Shown: positions 32,653 to 41,952, counted from the stretch's first letter. The stretch is DNA of 64,000 nucleotides from Patulibacter sp. SYSU D01012 (GCF_017916475.1 NZ_JAFMTB010000003.1:470009-534008); one strand, 5' to 3'. The notes: a model not told the origin generated them from the letters alone. Numbers and translations are program-made.

Positions 32653-33072
32653 ATGAGCCGGGATCAGGACCGCGTCCAACGCTTCCACTCCGGCGGCCCC
32701 TGGGAGACGGAGGTCGGCTACTCGCGCGCCATCCGCGTCGGCGACCGCGTGCTCGTCTCCGGCACGACGGCCGCCCGCGGCGACGAGCCGATCCCCGACG
32801 ACGCGGGCGAGCAGGCGCGCGTGGCGCTCGAGACCATCCGGCGGACGCTCGAGAACGCCGGCGCCGAGATGACCGACGTGATCCGCTCGCGCGTCTTCGT
32901 CGTCGACCTGCCGACCAACGGCGACGCGGTCCTCGCCGCGTACGGCGCCGCGCTGCGCGGCGCGCGGCCGACGATCTCCACCCTGGGCGTCGCGGCGCTC
33001 GTCGATCCACGGCTGAAGGTCGAGATCGAGGTCGAGGCGATCGTCGGCGCCGGCACCGTCTTCGAGGGCTGA
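32653..33072 (+). CDS. RidA-family (YjgF/UK114) protein
   Basis: A 139-residue protein of the RidA superfamily, whose members hydrolyse reactive enamine/imine intermediates. Family blocks: W-E-x-x-V-G-Y-S-R-A-I-R-V-G at the start, V-S-G-T-T-A near 35, the helix Q-A-R-V-A-L-E-T-I-R-R-T-L-E near 55, the substrate-binding Arg in V-I-R-S-R-V-F-V-V-D near 80, and the C-terminal strand V-E-I-E-V-E-A. It belongs to the broader RidA set that includes 6-hydroxynicotinate-type and other variants, so exact substrate is open. Confidence 0.88.
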   Translation: MSRDQDRVQRFHSGGPWETEVGYSRAIRVGDRVLVSGTTAARGDEPIPDDAGEQARVALETIRRTLENAGAEMTDVIRSRVFVVDLPTNGDAVLAAYGAALRGARPTISTLGVAALVDPRLKVEIEVEAIVGAGTVFEG

Positions 33073-33161
33073 GCCCGCGGCGGGTCGGGCGCGTTCGACC
33101 GTCGGTCGGGGCGCCGCCCGGTGGGCTGGGGGCCGCTCCGTCCGAGGGGCGAGGCGCGCGG

Positions 33162-33848
33162 TCAGCGGGGTGCGGTGGGCGGGGCGCCGTCGGGTGCGTG
33201 CGGCACGCCGTCCGGCGCCGCTCCGTCGCCGTACGGCGGGTAGACGTCCACCATCCGCACCGGGACGAGCGCGCCGACCCACGCGTTCCACGTCGCCTCG
33301 CCCGCCGCGCGCTCGAACAGCAGCCGGCGGTCGGGCAGGCCGTCCCGGACGAGGACGACGCGCTCGACGGCCGCGTCCGGGAGGGCGACGAGCGCGTCGC
33401 GCACCCGGCGGCGCCGGCCCTCCGTCGCCGTCGGCTGCGGCCCCGCGACCGCCGGGTCCTCGGGCGTCCAGTCGTGGTCGCGGAAGCGGACGGGCGGGCG
33501 CAGCGGGTCCAGGGTCTCGGGCCGCTCGGCGCGCACCGCGAACAGCACCCGCTCGTCGTCGCCCTCGGTGCGGACGAGCAGGCCGGACTGGCCGTGGTGG
33601 TCCAGGTGCCACAGCGCGTACGCGGGACCGTCGGCGGGGGTCACGCGCTGCACGCCGCGGACGTCCCACGACTGGTCGTCGTACGCGACCTCGGCGCCCA
33701 CGGTCAGCCGGTCGACGTGCTCGGCGGGCCGCTCGACCCGCCGACGCCGGGGCTCCTGCGCGGTGCGTCGGCGCGCCAGCCGCAGGGTCGCGACGAACGC
33801 CGCGACGGACGCGACGGCGAGCACGCCGAGGACGATCGCCAGCGTCAT
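33162..33848 (-). CDS. membrane-anchored DUF4178 domain protein
   Basis: A 228-residue protein. An N-terminal transmembrane helix (about 3-20) is followed by a basic R-R-R-R patch and a DUF4178-like domain from about 45 (L-T-V-G-A-E-V-A-Y-D-D-Q-S-W-D-V-R-G-V). The end of the domain, M-V-D-V-Y-P-P, echoes L-L-D-V-Y-P in the paralogue at 49083-49700. It stands alone between RidA (convergent) and the sugar operon (divergent). DUF4178 has no established biochemical function known to me. Confidence 0.65.
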   Translation of the reverse strand: MTLAIVLGVLAVASVAAFVATLRLARRRTAQEPRRRRVERPAEHVDRLTVGAEVAYDDQSWDVRGVQRVTPADGPAYALWHLDHHGQSGLLVRTEGDDERVLFAVRAERPETLDPLRPPVRFRDHDWTPEDPAVAGPQPTATEGRRRRVRDALVALPDAAVERVVLVRDGLPDRRLLFERAAGEATWNAWVGALVPVRMVDVYPPYGDGAAPDGVPHAPDGAPPTAPR

Positions 33849-33963
33849 GCGCCGAGCATAGGGCCGCGGCCGGCCCGGACGCCGTACTCAACGGATGTCC
33901 GTGACCGCGGTCACAGCGGTCGCCTGTGCAGCGAGATCCCCGTCACAGAGCGGGATGCGCCCG

Positions 33964-34028
33964 ACTTGTCCAGATGGCCCGCCGCGTGCGGCGTCTTCCT
34001 GTCCAGACGACAAGTTGACTAGTCGACT
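33964..34028. promoter_or_regulatory. control region of the second sugar operon with a 16-bp palindrome
   Basis: AGTTGACT (34013-34020) and AGTCGACT (34021-34028) form a palindrome with one G-T mismatch, overlapping a TTGACT -35-like hexamer (34015-34020). Upstream, ACTTGTC (33964-33970) and GACAAGT (34009-34015) are an inverted pair, and TGTCCAGA occurs twice (33968, 34000). The operon encodes its own GntR/HutC regulator, which could bind here (inference). Confidence 0.5.
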
Positions 34029-34089
34029 GGGCCTATGGCAGGATGCCGCCAGCCGGCGCGAGGGGTGCCGGGAACGAACGGGACTCACG

Positions 34090-35157
34090 ATGCACAGCAA
34101 CCTCAAGCGGACACTCCGCCGGCTCCTGACGGCGCTCACCGCGATCGCCGTCGTGGCGGTCGTCGCGGGCTGCGGCGGCTCCTCCGTGTCGGGCTCGAAC
34201 GCCTCCGACGCGCCCGAGGGCAAGAAGGGGCCGTTCACCATCGGCTACGACGTCTACTGGCTCGGCAACAGCTGGTCGGTCCAGCTGTACCAGGAGTTCA
34301 AGGCCTCGGCGGAGCGCAACAAGGGCGACATCACGAAGGTCGTCTACACGCAGTCCGACAACCAGGTCCAGAAGCAGATCTCGAACATCCAGTCGATGAT
34401 CTCGCGCAAGGTCGACGCGATCATCATGACCCCGATCTCGCCGTCGGCGACGGTCCCGGTCATCAAGCAGGCCGAGGCCGCCGGCATCCCGGTGATCCTC
34501 CTCTCGGCCGAGGCGGACACGAAGGACTACACCGCGCTCGTCACCGTCGACCAGAAGAAGTTCGGCGCCGCCGGTGCCGAGTGGCTCGCGAAGAAGCTGA
34601 ACGGCAAGGGCAGCATCTACGCGCTCAACGGCGTCGCTGGCCTCTCCACGGACACCCTGCGCTTCGACGGCGCCAAGGAGGTCTTCAAGAAGTACCCGGG
34701 CATCAAGATCGTCGCCGACGCGCACGCCGCGTGGGACGAGGCCCAGGCCAAGCGCGCCGTCTCCAACATGCTCTCCTCGCACCCCGACGTCGACGGCGTC
34801 TGGTCGCAGGGCGGCGCCATGACCCTCGGCGCGATCCAAGCCTTCCAGGCCGCCCGCCACAAGCTGGTGCCGATGGTCGGCGAGAACAACAACGGCCTGA
34901 TGAAGGAGTGGGTCGACCTGCAGGACAAGGGCTTCGACTCCGTCGGCGTGACGAACCCGACCTGGCTCGCGGACGACGCGCTGAAGACGACGCTCAAGGC
35001 GCTCAAGGGCGAGGAGTTCCAGAAGGACAACGTCCTCGCGCCGCCGACGATCACGGACGCGGACCTGAAGGAGTTCGTCCGCACCGACCTGCCCGACTCG
35101 TTCTGGGTGAACACGCGCCTGTCCGAGGCGCAGATCACCTCGATGTTCAAGAACTGA
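34090..35157 (+). CDS. sugar ABC transporter substrate-binding lipoprotein
   Basis: A 355-residue RbsB-like lipoprotein. The lipobox V-A-G-C-G-G puts the lipidated Cys at about residue 28. The mature part has the type 1 fold: I-G-Y-D-V-Y-W-L-G-N-S-W-S-V-Q opening, Q-I-S-N-I-Q-S-M-I near 95, D-A-I-I-M-T-P, V-T-V-D-Q near 155, and G-V-W-S-Q-G-G near 240. It delivers the operon's sugar to the permease pair. No strong ribosome site is visible. First of ten consecutive same-strand genes. The substrate cannot be read from sequence. Confidence 0.92.
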   Translation: MHSNLKRTLRRLLTALTAIAVVAVVAGCGGSSVSGSNASDAPEGKKGPFTIGYDVYWLGNSWSVQLYQEFKASAERNKGDITKVVYTQSDNQVQKQISNIQSMISRKVDAIIMTPISPSATVPVIKQAEAAGIPVILLSAEADTKDYTALVTVDQKKFGAAGAEWLAKKLNGKGSIYALNGVAGLSTDTLRFDGAKEVFKKYPGIKIVADAHAAWDEAQAKRAVSNMLSSHPDVDGVWSQGGAMTLGAIQAFQAARHKLVPMVGENNNGLMKEWVDLQDKGFDSVGVTNPTWLADDALKTTLKALKGEEFQKDNVLAPPTITDADLKEFVRTDLPDSFWVNTRLSEAQITSMFKN

Positions 35158-35177
35158 GCACGGCCCGCCCGCCCCAG

Positions 35178-36668
35178 ATGTTCCACTGCACCGACGTCTC
35201 GAAGCGGTTCGGCGCCACCCAGGCCGTCGCGGGGGTCTCGCTCGAGATCCCCGCGGGCCAGGTGCTGGCCCTCATGGGCGAGAACGGCGCCGGCAAGTCG
35301 TCCTTCATGGCGATGGTGGCCGGCGAGGTCGTCCCCGACACGGGCGAGCTGTCCGTCGACGGCCACGTCCTCCGCGGCACCCCGGCCGACAGCCGGGGCG
35401 CCGGGGTGGCGATCGTCCACCAGGAGCTGAGCCTCTTCCCCAACCTCACGGTCGGCGAGAACATCTGCCTGGGCCGCACGCCGCGCGGCCGGCTCGGCCT
35501 GACCGACCACCGCGCGCTCCGCGCCCGGGCCACGGCCGCCCTGGAGCGCGTCGGGTTCGAGATCGACCCCGACCGCCCCGTGGCGGACCTCGGCGCCGCC
35601 GAGCGCCAGCTCGTCGAGGTGGCGAAGGCCATCGCGACGACCCCCAAGCTGCTGATCCTCGACGAGCCCACCTCGTCGCTGGAGCAGGGCGAGGTGCAGC
35701 TCCTGCACCGGGCGGTCCAGCGGCTCACGGCCGAGGGCACCGCCGTCATCTTCGTCTCGCACCGCCTGGACGAGGTCTTCCAGTTCTCCGACCTGATCGC
35801 CGTCATGCGGACGGGCGCGCTCGTCGCCGCCGGCCCGAAGGCCGAGTGGGACGAGGACCGCCTGATCCAGACGATGGTCGGCCGCGAGATCGAGCAGCTG
35901 TACCCGCCGCGCGCGGTGCCGGCGCCGCAGGACGCGACGCCCGTGCTCGAGCTCGACGGCATCACCGGCGACGGGGTGCACGACATCACGATCGCCGTCG
36001 CGCCCGGCCGCATCGTCGGCGTGTCCGGGCTGGAGGGCCACGGCCAGCACACGGTCGCCGAGCTGGCGACCGGCGTCCGCACGCCCGCGTCCGGCGCGAT
36101 CCGCGTCGCCGGCGCCGAGACCCGACTGCGCTCGCCGCGCGCCGCGCTGAAGGCCGGCGTGGCGTACGTGCCGCCGAACCGCCGCGAGGCCGGGCTGTTC
36201 CTGCCGCTGTCGATCCGCGACAACCTCGCGAGCGCCGCCCACCGGCGCATGCATCCGCGCGGCGTCGTGTCGCCGGGCCGCGAGACGCGCGAGATCGAGC
36301 CGGTCATCGAGCGGCTGCACCTGCGCTACAGCTCGACGTTCCAGCGGGTCGCGGACCTGTCGGGCGGCAACCAGCAGAAGGTGCTCTTCGGCCGCTGGCT
36401 CCTGGCCGGCGACCTGCGGGTGCTCGTGCTCGACGACCCGACGCGCGGCGTCGACGTCGGGGCGCGGGCCGAGATCTACCGGCTCCTGCGGGAGCTCACC
36501 GAGGACGGGATGGGGGTGCTGCTCGTGTCGACCGACATGCTCGAGCTGCTGGGCCTCGCCGACGAGATCCACGTCATGTACGAGGGCCGGATCACCGGCA
36601 CCGTCGACGGCGAGGACGCGACGGAGGAGTCGATCATGGCGCTCGCGACGGGACGGGTGGCCGCATGA
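35178..36668 (+). CDS. sugar ABC transporter ATP-binding protein, two-domain RbsA-like
   Basis: A 496-residue protein with two ABC domains. Domain 1: Walker A G-E-N-G-A-G-K-S-S near 39, Walker B L-L-I-L-D-E-P-T near 160. Domain 2 has the degenerate Walker A typical of RbsA/MglA second domains (G-V-S-G-L-E-G-H-G-Q-H) near 280, an intact L-S-G-G-N-Q-Q-K near 398, and a Walker B ending D-D-P-T. Length is normal for the family. The ATG at 35178 has no clear ribosome site; a CTG overlapping the previous stop is a possible upstream start. Overlaps the next gene by ATGA. Confidence 0.93.
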   Translation: MFHCTDVSKRFGATQAVAGVSLEIPAGQVLALMGENGAGKSSFMAMVAGEVVPDTGELSVDGHVLRGTPADSRGAGVAIVHQELSLFPNLTVGENICLGRTPRGRLGLTDHRALRARATAALERVGFEIDPDRPVADLGAAERQLVEVAKAIATTPKLLILDEPTSSLEQGEVQLLHRAVQRLTAEGTAVIFVSHRLDEVFQFSDLIAVMRTGALVAAGPKAEWDEDRLIQTMVGREIEQLYPPRAVPAPQDATPVLELDGITGDGVHDITIAVAPGRIVGVSGLEGHGQHTVAELATGVRTPASGAIRVAGAETRLRSPRAALKAGVAYVPPNRREAGLFLPLSIRDNLASAAHRRMHPRGVVSPGRETREIEPVIERLHLRYSSTFQRVADLSGGNQQKVLFGRWLLAGDLRVLVLDDPTRGVDVGARAEIYRLLRELTEDGMGVLLVSTDMLELLGLADEIHVMYEGRITGTVDGEDATEESIMALATGRVAA

Positions 36669-37669
36669 GCAGCGTGCTCGGCGCGACCACGCGCACCAAC
36701 CTGAAGCCGACGATCCCGATCTGGATCGTCACGATCGTCGCGGTCGTCGTGGCGCTCGTGGTGTCGACGCCGTTCCGCACCGACACGAACGCGTCGTCGC
36801 TGCTGCTCGGCATGGCGCCGCTGCTGCTCGTCGCCGCCGGCCAGGGCATCGTGATCCTGACGGGCGGCATCGACCTGTCCGTCGGGTCCGTGGTCTCGCT
36901 CGCGACCGTCCTCACGGCGTCGTCGCTGGGCGACGGCTCGGGCACGCTGAACGTCGTCCTCGTCGTCCTGGCGGGCCTGGCGATCGGGGTCGCGAACGGG
37001 GTCGGCGTCGTCGCCGGCATCAACCCGCTCGTGATGACGCTCGCCACGATGGGCATCGTCAAGGGCGGCGCGCTGCTGGTGATGGACTCGCCGGGCGGCG
37101 CGGTCGCGCCGTCGCTGCTCGAGGGCCTGACCTGGTCCTTCGGCGCGATCCCGCTGACCTTCCTGCTGTCGCTCGCGGTCGTCGTCGTCGCGTGGCTGGT
37201 GACGAGCGAGACCCGCTTCGGGCAGGCGCTCTACGCGGTCGGCCACTCGCAGCTCGGCGCCCGCCGCGCCGCGCTCCCCACCGCGCGCGTGCTGATCGTC
37301 GCCTACGCGCTCTCGGGCCTGCTCGCGTCGCTCGGCGGCCTGGTGCTCGTCGGCCGCGTCTTCTCGGGCGACCCGCTGATCGGCGACGCGTTCTCGCTCG
37401 ACTCGATCACCGCCGTGCTGCTCGGCGGCATCGCCGTCGTCGGCGGCCGCGGCGCGCTGCTCGGCGTCATCCCGGGCGTGCTGCTGCTCGCGCTGGTCGA
37501 CAACCTGCTCAACCTCGCCGGCGTCTTCTCCTACTACCAGTACATCACCAAGGGGCTGATCCTCATCGTCGCGCTCGCCCTGTACAACGCCGCCGGCGGC
37601 GAGATCCGCATCGCCGGCCTGCGCCTGGTGCCCGGACGCGGCGGCAAGGACGCGGAGGCCGCGGCATGA
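36665..37669 (+). CDS. sugar ABC transporter permease 1 (RbsC-like)
   Basis: A 334-residue inner-membrane permease with about nine hydrophobic segments. The family hallmark I-L-T-G-G-I-D-L-S-V-G-S is near residue 72, and the cytoplasmic loop Q-A-L-Y-A-V-G-H-S-Q-L-G-A-R-R-A-A near 190. Short overlaps (ATGA) at both ends couple it to the ATPase and to permease 2. Two different permeases suggest a heterodimeric channel. Confidence 0.92.
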   Translation: MSSVLGATTRTNLKPTIPIWIVTIVAVVVALVVSTPFRTDTNASSLLLGMAPLLLVAAGQGIVILTGGIDLSVGSVVSLATVLTASSLGDGSGTLNVVLVVLAGLAIGVANGVGVVAGINPLVMTLATMGIVKGGALLVMDSPGGAVAPSLLEGLTWSFGAIPLTFLLSLAVVVVAWLVTSETRFGQALYAVGHSQLGARRAALPTARVLIVAYALSGLLASLGGLVLVGRVFSGDPLIGDAFSLDSITAVLLGGIAVVGGRGALLGVIPGVLLLALVDNLLNLAGVFSYYQYITKGLILIVALALYNAAGGEIRIAGLRLVPGRGGKDAEAAA

Positions 37670-38679
37670 GCACCACGCCCACCGCCGCGCCGGCGCCCGC
37701 GGCCACGCCCTCGCCGCGCGTGCAGGCCCTCGGCCGCCACCGCTCGCTGCTCGTCTCGTACGGGCTGGCGATCGCCTTCGTCATCGCCCTGGGCCTGACG
37801 ACCGCGGGCGGGTTCGCGCCTAGCCGCATCCTGGACATCGTCGGCCAGGACGCGCAGCTCGGCATGGCCGTCATCGGCCAGGCCGTCGTGATGCTCTCCG
37901 GCGGCCTGGACCTGTCCATCGGCCCGGTCATGAACCTGGCGAGCATCGTCTCGGCCGTCGTGATGGACGGCGCGAACGGCAACATCGCCCTCGCCGTCCT
38001 GGTGACGCTGGCGGCCGGCGGCGCCGTCGGCCTGGTCAACGGCCTGCTCGTCGCGAAGCTGAAGATCGCGCCGCTGCTGGCCACCCTGGCGGTCGGCACG
38101 ATCCTGCAGGGCATCTACTACGTGTGGACGGAGGGGCAGCCGAAGGGCAACGTCGCCCCGGCGTTCCGCACGATCGCGGACGACCGCATCCTCGGCTTCC
38201 TGCCGGTGTCGATCGTCGTCTGGATCGCGCTCTGGGGCGTCGTCGCGTTCGTCCTCTACCGCACGACGTGGGGCAAGGGCCTGTACGCGACCGGGGCGAA
38301 CCCCCGCGCGGCCTGGCTGTCCGGCGTCGCGACGACCCGCAAGGTCGTCGGCGCGTACGTCATCGCCGCGCTCTGCGCCTCCGTCGCGGGCATGCAGCTG
38401 ACGGCCTACTCGGGCACGGCGTCCGTCAACGCGGCGGACTCCTACACGCTGATGACCGTCGCCGCGGCCGTCATCGGCGGCGTCGCGTTCGTCGGCGGGA
38501 TCGGCGGCCTGGCCGGCCCGTTCGCGGGCGTGCTGGTGCTCGTCTTCCTCGACACCATCCTCGAGACGCTGAACGTCCCGTCGGCCACGCAGTACATCGC
38601 CCAGGGCCTCATCCTGATCGTGATGATGCTCGTGTCCCGGCGGCTGAATCGCGGCGCCAGGGGGAGGGAGGACGCATGA
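37666..38679 (+). CDS. sugar ABC transporter permease 2 (RbsC-like)
   Basis: A 337-residue permease with a Thr/Ala/Pro-rich N-terminus and about nine hydrophobic segments. It has M-L-S-G-G-L-D-L-S-I-G-P near 78 and G-L-Y-A-T-G-A-N-P-R-A-A-W-L-S-G near 205. It is distinct from permease 1, not a duplicate. Overlaps the GntR gene by ATGA; the ribosome site of that gene (GGGAGGGAGG) lies in its last codons. Confidence 0.92.
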   Translation: MSTTPTAAPAPAATPSPRVQALGRHRSLLVSYGLAIAFVIALGLTTAGGFAPSRILDIVGQDAQLGMAVIGQAVVMLSGGLDLSIGPVMNLASIVSAVVMDGANGNIALAVLVTLAAGGAVGLVNGLLVAKLKIAPLLATLAVGTILQGIYYVWTEGQPKGNVAPAFRTIADDRILGFLPVSIVVWIALWGVVAFVLYRTTWGKGLYATGANPRAAWLSGVATTRKVVGAYVIAALCASVAGMQLTAYSGTASVNAADSYTLMTVAAAVIGGVAFVGGIGGLAGPFAGVLVLVFLDTILETLNVPSATQYIAQGLILIVMMLVSRRLNRGARGREDA

Positions 38680-39512
38680 CGCGCTCCGAGGCCACCCTGC
38701 CGGCCACGAGCCTGCGGCCGATCGACACGGCCAGCGGCGTGCCGATCTACCGCCAGATCGTGGAGCAGCTCGCCGCGCTGCTCGCGCCGCTGGACACGGG
38801 CACGCGCCTGCCGTCCGAGTCCGAGATCGCGCGCGTCGTCGGCGTCAGCCGCGGCACGGCGGTGCAGGCCCTGCGCGAGCTCGAGCACCAGGAGCTGGTC
38901 GTGCGCGTCCAGGGGCGCGGCACGTTCAAGGCCAGCCCGAAGCCCGGGTCCTTCACCCGCAACCTGCAGGCCGGCCGGCTGCCGAGCTTCACCGAGGACC
39001 TGCGCGAGGCGGGCCACGAGACGCGCGAGGTCGTGCGCCGCTGCGACCGCGTGCCGGCCACGGACGACGTCGCCGCGACCCTGGGCCTGGAGCCCGGGGA
39101 CGAGGTGTGGGCGCTCGAGCGCACCATCCTGGCCGACGAGCGGCCCGTCGTCGACGTCCGCTCCTGGCTGCGCACCGACCTGTACGCCGACCTGGACGCC
39201 GACGCGATCGCGGGCTCGTCGCTCTACAGCTACCTGTCCTCGCGCTACGGCGCCGACGGCCGGCCGAGCTGGGCGGACGAGGAGTACACCGCGAGCACCA
39301 CCGACGCCGACCTGGCCGCCGCCCTCGGCGTGCCGTCCGGGTCGGGCGTCCTCGTGGTGCGCCGCACGGCCTACCTGGCGAGCGGACAGGCGGCCGAGTT
39401 CGTCGAGTCGTTCGTCCGCGCGGACGCCTACCGCGTGAAGATCACGGTGCTGCCGGCTACCGAGGACGGCCCGCAGCACCCCGTCCCCGCGCTGGCGGAC
39501 GCCCGCCCGTGA
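38676..39512 (+). CDS. GntR-family transcriptional regulator, HutC/UTRA type
   Basis: A 278-residue regulator. The N-terminal winged helix (about 20-88) has P-I-Y-R-Q-I-V-E-Q-L, R-L-P-S-E-S-E-I-A-R-V-V-G-V-S-R-G-T-A-V-Q-A-L and G-R-G-T-F. The C-terminal UTRA effector domain runs from about 105 (L-R-E-A-G-H-E-T) through W-A-L-E-R-T-I-L and F-V-E-S-F-V-R-A-D-A-Y. Position inside the operon suggests it senses the transported sugar or a pathway intermediate and controls the operon from about 34.01 kb. Confidence 0.93.
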   Translation: MTRSEATLPATSLRPIDTASGVPIYRQIVEQLAALLAPLDTGTRLPSESEIARVVGVSRGTAVQALRELEHQELVVRVQGRGTFKASPKPGSFTRNLQAGRLPSFTEDLREAGHETREVVRRCDRVPATDDVAATLGLEPGDEVWALERTILADERPVVDVRSWLRTDLYADLDADAIAGSSLYSYLSSRYGADGRPSWADEEYTASTTDADLAAALGVPSGSGVLVVRRTAYLASGQAAEFVESFVRADAYRVKITVLPATEDGPQHPVPALADARP

Positions 39513-40978
39513 GCGCGCCCCTGCTCCTCGGGATCGACATCGGCACGTCGAGCGTCAAGGCGCTCGTCCTGGACACGGACGGCCGCGTGCTCGAGTGCAC
39601 GCGCGCCGACCACGCCCTGCACCCGGCGCCCGGCGTCGTCGAGGCCCACCCCGACGGCTGGTGGGAGGCGACGGTCGAGGCGATCGGCCGCCTGTCCGTC
39701 GACCTGACGGCCGTCGTGGGCGTCGGCCTGTCGGGCAACATGAGCTCGGTCGTGCTGCTCGACGACCAGGGCCGCGCGCTGCGGCCCGCGCCGCTCCTGG
39801 CCGACCCGCGCGGCGCCGCGCAGATCGCGGCGCTGGACCCGGCGCTGCGCGCCGAGATCGAGGCGTCGAGCGGCAACGCGCTGACGACCGCGATGTCGGC
39901 CGCGAGCCTGCTGTGGCTGCGCGACGCCGAGCCCGCGCTGCTGCAGGCCGCCGCGGCGTGGGTCTCCGCCAAGGACCTCGTGCGCCTGCGCCTGACCGGC
40001 GCGGTCGCGACCGAGCCGACGGACGCCGCGAACGCGTGCGTCGTCGACGTGGCGACCCGGGCGTGGCGGACGGACCTGATCGAGCGCGCCGGGCTGCCCG
40101 TCCACGTCTTCCCGTCGCTGCTCGACGCCGCGGACGTCGCGGGGCACGTCACCGCCGAGGCGGCGGCCGCCACCGGCCTGCCCGCGGGCATCCCCGTCGC
40201 GGCGGGCGGCGGCGACATGGCGACGGCGGCGATCGGCGCCGCGGCCACCGCCCCGGGCGCCGTCGCGCTCTCGCTCGGCACGTCCGTCACCGTCCTCGCC
40301 GCCCTCGGCGACGCGGCGCCCGACCCGGCGTGGCGCGGCAAGCTCACGTACCACCCGCTCCCCGGCGAGCTCGGCGGCTACGCGCTCGCCTCGCTGCTCA
40401 CGGGCGGGCTGGCGCTGAACTGGCTGCGCACGCTCGCCGGCGGCAGCATCGACGTCCCCGCCGACGTCGTCCCCGATCCGGACGACCCGCTCGTGTTCGT
40501 GCCGCAGCTCTCGGGCACCGGCACGCCGGACTTCGTCCCCGAGATGCGCGGCGCCCTGCTCGGCATCACGCCGCACACGGGCGCGCCGCAGATCGCGGTC
40601 GCGCTGTTCGAGGCGATCGCGTTCGAGGTCGCCGGCGTCCTGGACCTGCTCGGCCAGGACGGCGACGCGCCGATCCGCGCCACCGGCGGCGGCACGCACG
40701 TCGCGGCCTGGGTGCAGATCCTGGCCGACGTGCTCGATCGGCCCGTCGAGGTCCTCGAGCAGCCCGACGTCTCCGCGATCGGCGCCGCCCTGCTGGCGGC
40801 GCAGGCGATCGGGGCCGACGTCGACCCCACCACCGTCGCGCGGACGCAGCGTCGCTGCGCCCCGCGCCCCCAGCACCGGTCCGCATGGCGCGAGCGCGCC
40901 GCCCGCTACGCCGCGGCGCGCGCGCTCGCCCTCGGCCACCACCGACGCCGCCCGGCGGCAGGAGGTCCCCCAGCATGA
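39509..40978 (+). CDS. FGGY-family carbohydrate kinase
   Basis: A 489-residue sugar kinase. N-terminal L-L-G-I-D-I-G-T-S-S-V-K-A-L, G-V-G-L-S-G-N-M-S-S near 75 (xylulokinase has Q-M-H-G here), A-G-G-G-D-M-A-T-A-A with the catalytic Asp, and the C-terminal A-T-G-G-G-T-H-V-A-A-W nucleotide motif. The changed substrate-site residues argue against xylulose, and XylB is present elsewhere in the window. It probably phosphorylates the sugar, ketose or acid handled by this operon. GTG start overlaps the GntR stop; the end overlaps the next ATG. Confidence 0.9.
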   Translation: MSAPLLLGIDIGTSSVKALVLDTDGRVLECTRADHALHPAPGVVEAHPDGWWEATVEAIGRLSVDLTAVVGVGLSGNMSSVVLLDDQGRALRPAPLLADPRGAAQIAALDPALRAEIEASSGNALTTAMSAASLLWLRDAEPALLQAAAAWVSAKDLVRLRLTGAVATEPTDAANACVVDVATRAWRTDLIERAGLPVHVFPSLLDAADVAGHVTAEAAAATGLPAGIPVAAGGGDMATAAIGAAATAPGAVALSLGTSVTVLAALGDAAPDPAWRGKLTYHPLPGELGGYALASLLTGGLALNWLRTLAGGSIDVPADVVPDPDDPLVFVPQLSGTGTPDFVPEMRGALLGITPHTGAPQIAVALFEAIAFEVAGVLDLLGQDGDAPIRATGGGTHVAAWVQILADVLDRPVEVLEQPDVSAIGAALLAAQAIGADVDPTTVARTQRRCAPRPQHRSAWRERAARYAAARALALGHHRRRPAAGGPPA

Positions 40979-41952
40979 TCCGCACCGTCACCGGTGACAT
41001 CGCCCCCGAGGACCTCGGGATCACGCTCTCGCACGAGCACCTCATCTCGACGCCCCCGGAGTGGATGGCGACGAAGGATCCCGACCTCGTGATCCTGGAC
41101 GTCGACCAGGCCATCGTCGACGTGGAGCGCTTCCAGGCCGCGGGCGGCCAGGCGATGTTCGAGGCCAGCGCGTGGGACTACGGCCGCGACCCGCTGAAGA
41201 TGAAGGAGATCTGCGAGCGCACCGGCGTGACGCTCATCGCCTGCGGCGGGTTCAACAAGGGCCTGTGGTTCCACGAGCGCACCGAGGGCTGGACCACCGA
41301 GCAGTACGAGGAGGTCATGGTCCGCGAGGTCACGGAGGGCATCGACGGCACCGACGTGCGCGCCGGCGTCATCAAGTTCGGCACGGGCTACAACTCCATC
41401 TCGGTCGCCGAGGAGCGCGTCATCCGCGCCGCCTGCCGCGCGCACCTGAGGACCGGCGCGCCGCTCCACTCGCACACCGAGGCGGGCACGATGGCGCTCG
41501 AGCAGCTCGAGATCGTGCGCGAGGAGGGCGTCGACCCGCGCGTCCTCACGATCGCGCACCTGACGCGCAACATGGACCCGTGGCTGCACCGCCAGGTCGC
41601 CGCGTCCGGCGCGTACGTCCTGATCGACCAGCTGTCGAAGGTGAAGTACGGCCCGGAGAGCGGCCGCATCGACATGCTCATCGACCTGGTCGACCTGGGC
41701 CACCTGGATCAGCTGCTCGTCGGCGGCGACCTGGCCCGCCAGAGCGACATGTACGGCTACTCGCGCGGCCCCGGCATCGGCTGGATCGTCGCGACCTGGC
41801 TGCCGCGCCTGCGCCAGCGCCTGGCCGAGCGCGGCCGCACCCCCGCCCAGATCGAGGAGATCGAGCACAAGATCATGGTCGAGAACCCCGCCCGCCACTT
41901 CGCCATCGGCGAGCCCGCCCGGCTCGCCCCGACCGCGGGGAGCGCCCGATGA
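40975..41952 (+). CDS. phosphotriesterase-family hydrolase, probable lactonase
   Basis: A 325-residue amidohydrolase-fold enzyme. The binuclear metal site is complete: His20 and His22 (S-H-E-H), the carboxylated Lys144 (V-I-K-F-G-T), His177 (H-S-H-T), His205 (I-A-H-L) and Asp262 (G-G-D-L). Bacterial homologues of this family next to sugar genes are usually lactonases. A GGAGG site lies 9 nt before the ATG. Overlaps both neighbours by 4 bp. In this operon it could open a sugar lactone made by the Gfo/Idh dehydrogenase (inference). Confidence 0.88.
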   Translation: MIRTVTGDIAPEDLGITLSHEHLISTPPEWMATKDPDLVILDVDQAIVDVERFQAAGGQAMFEASAWDYGRDPLKMKEICERTGVTLIACGGFNKGLWFHERTEGWTTEQYEEVMVREVTEGIDGTDVRAGVIKFGTGYNSISVAEERVIRAACRAHLRTGAPLHSHTEAGTMALEQLEIVREEGVDPRVLTIAHLTRNMDPWLHRQVAASGAYVLIDQLSKVKYGPESGRIDMLIDLVDLGHLDQLLVGGDLARQSDMYGYSRGPGIGWIVATWLPRLRQRLAERGRTPAQIEEIEHKIMVENPARHFAIGEPARLAPTAGSAR

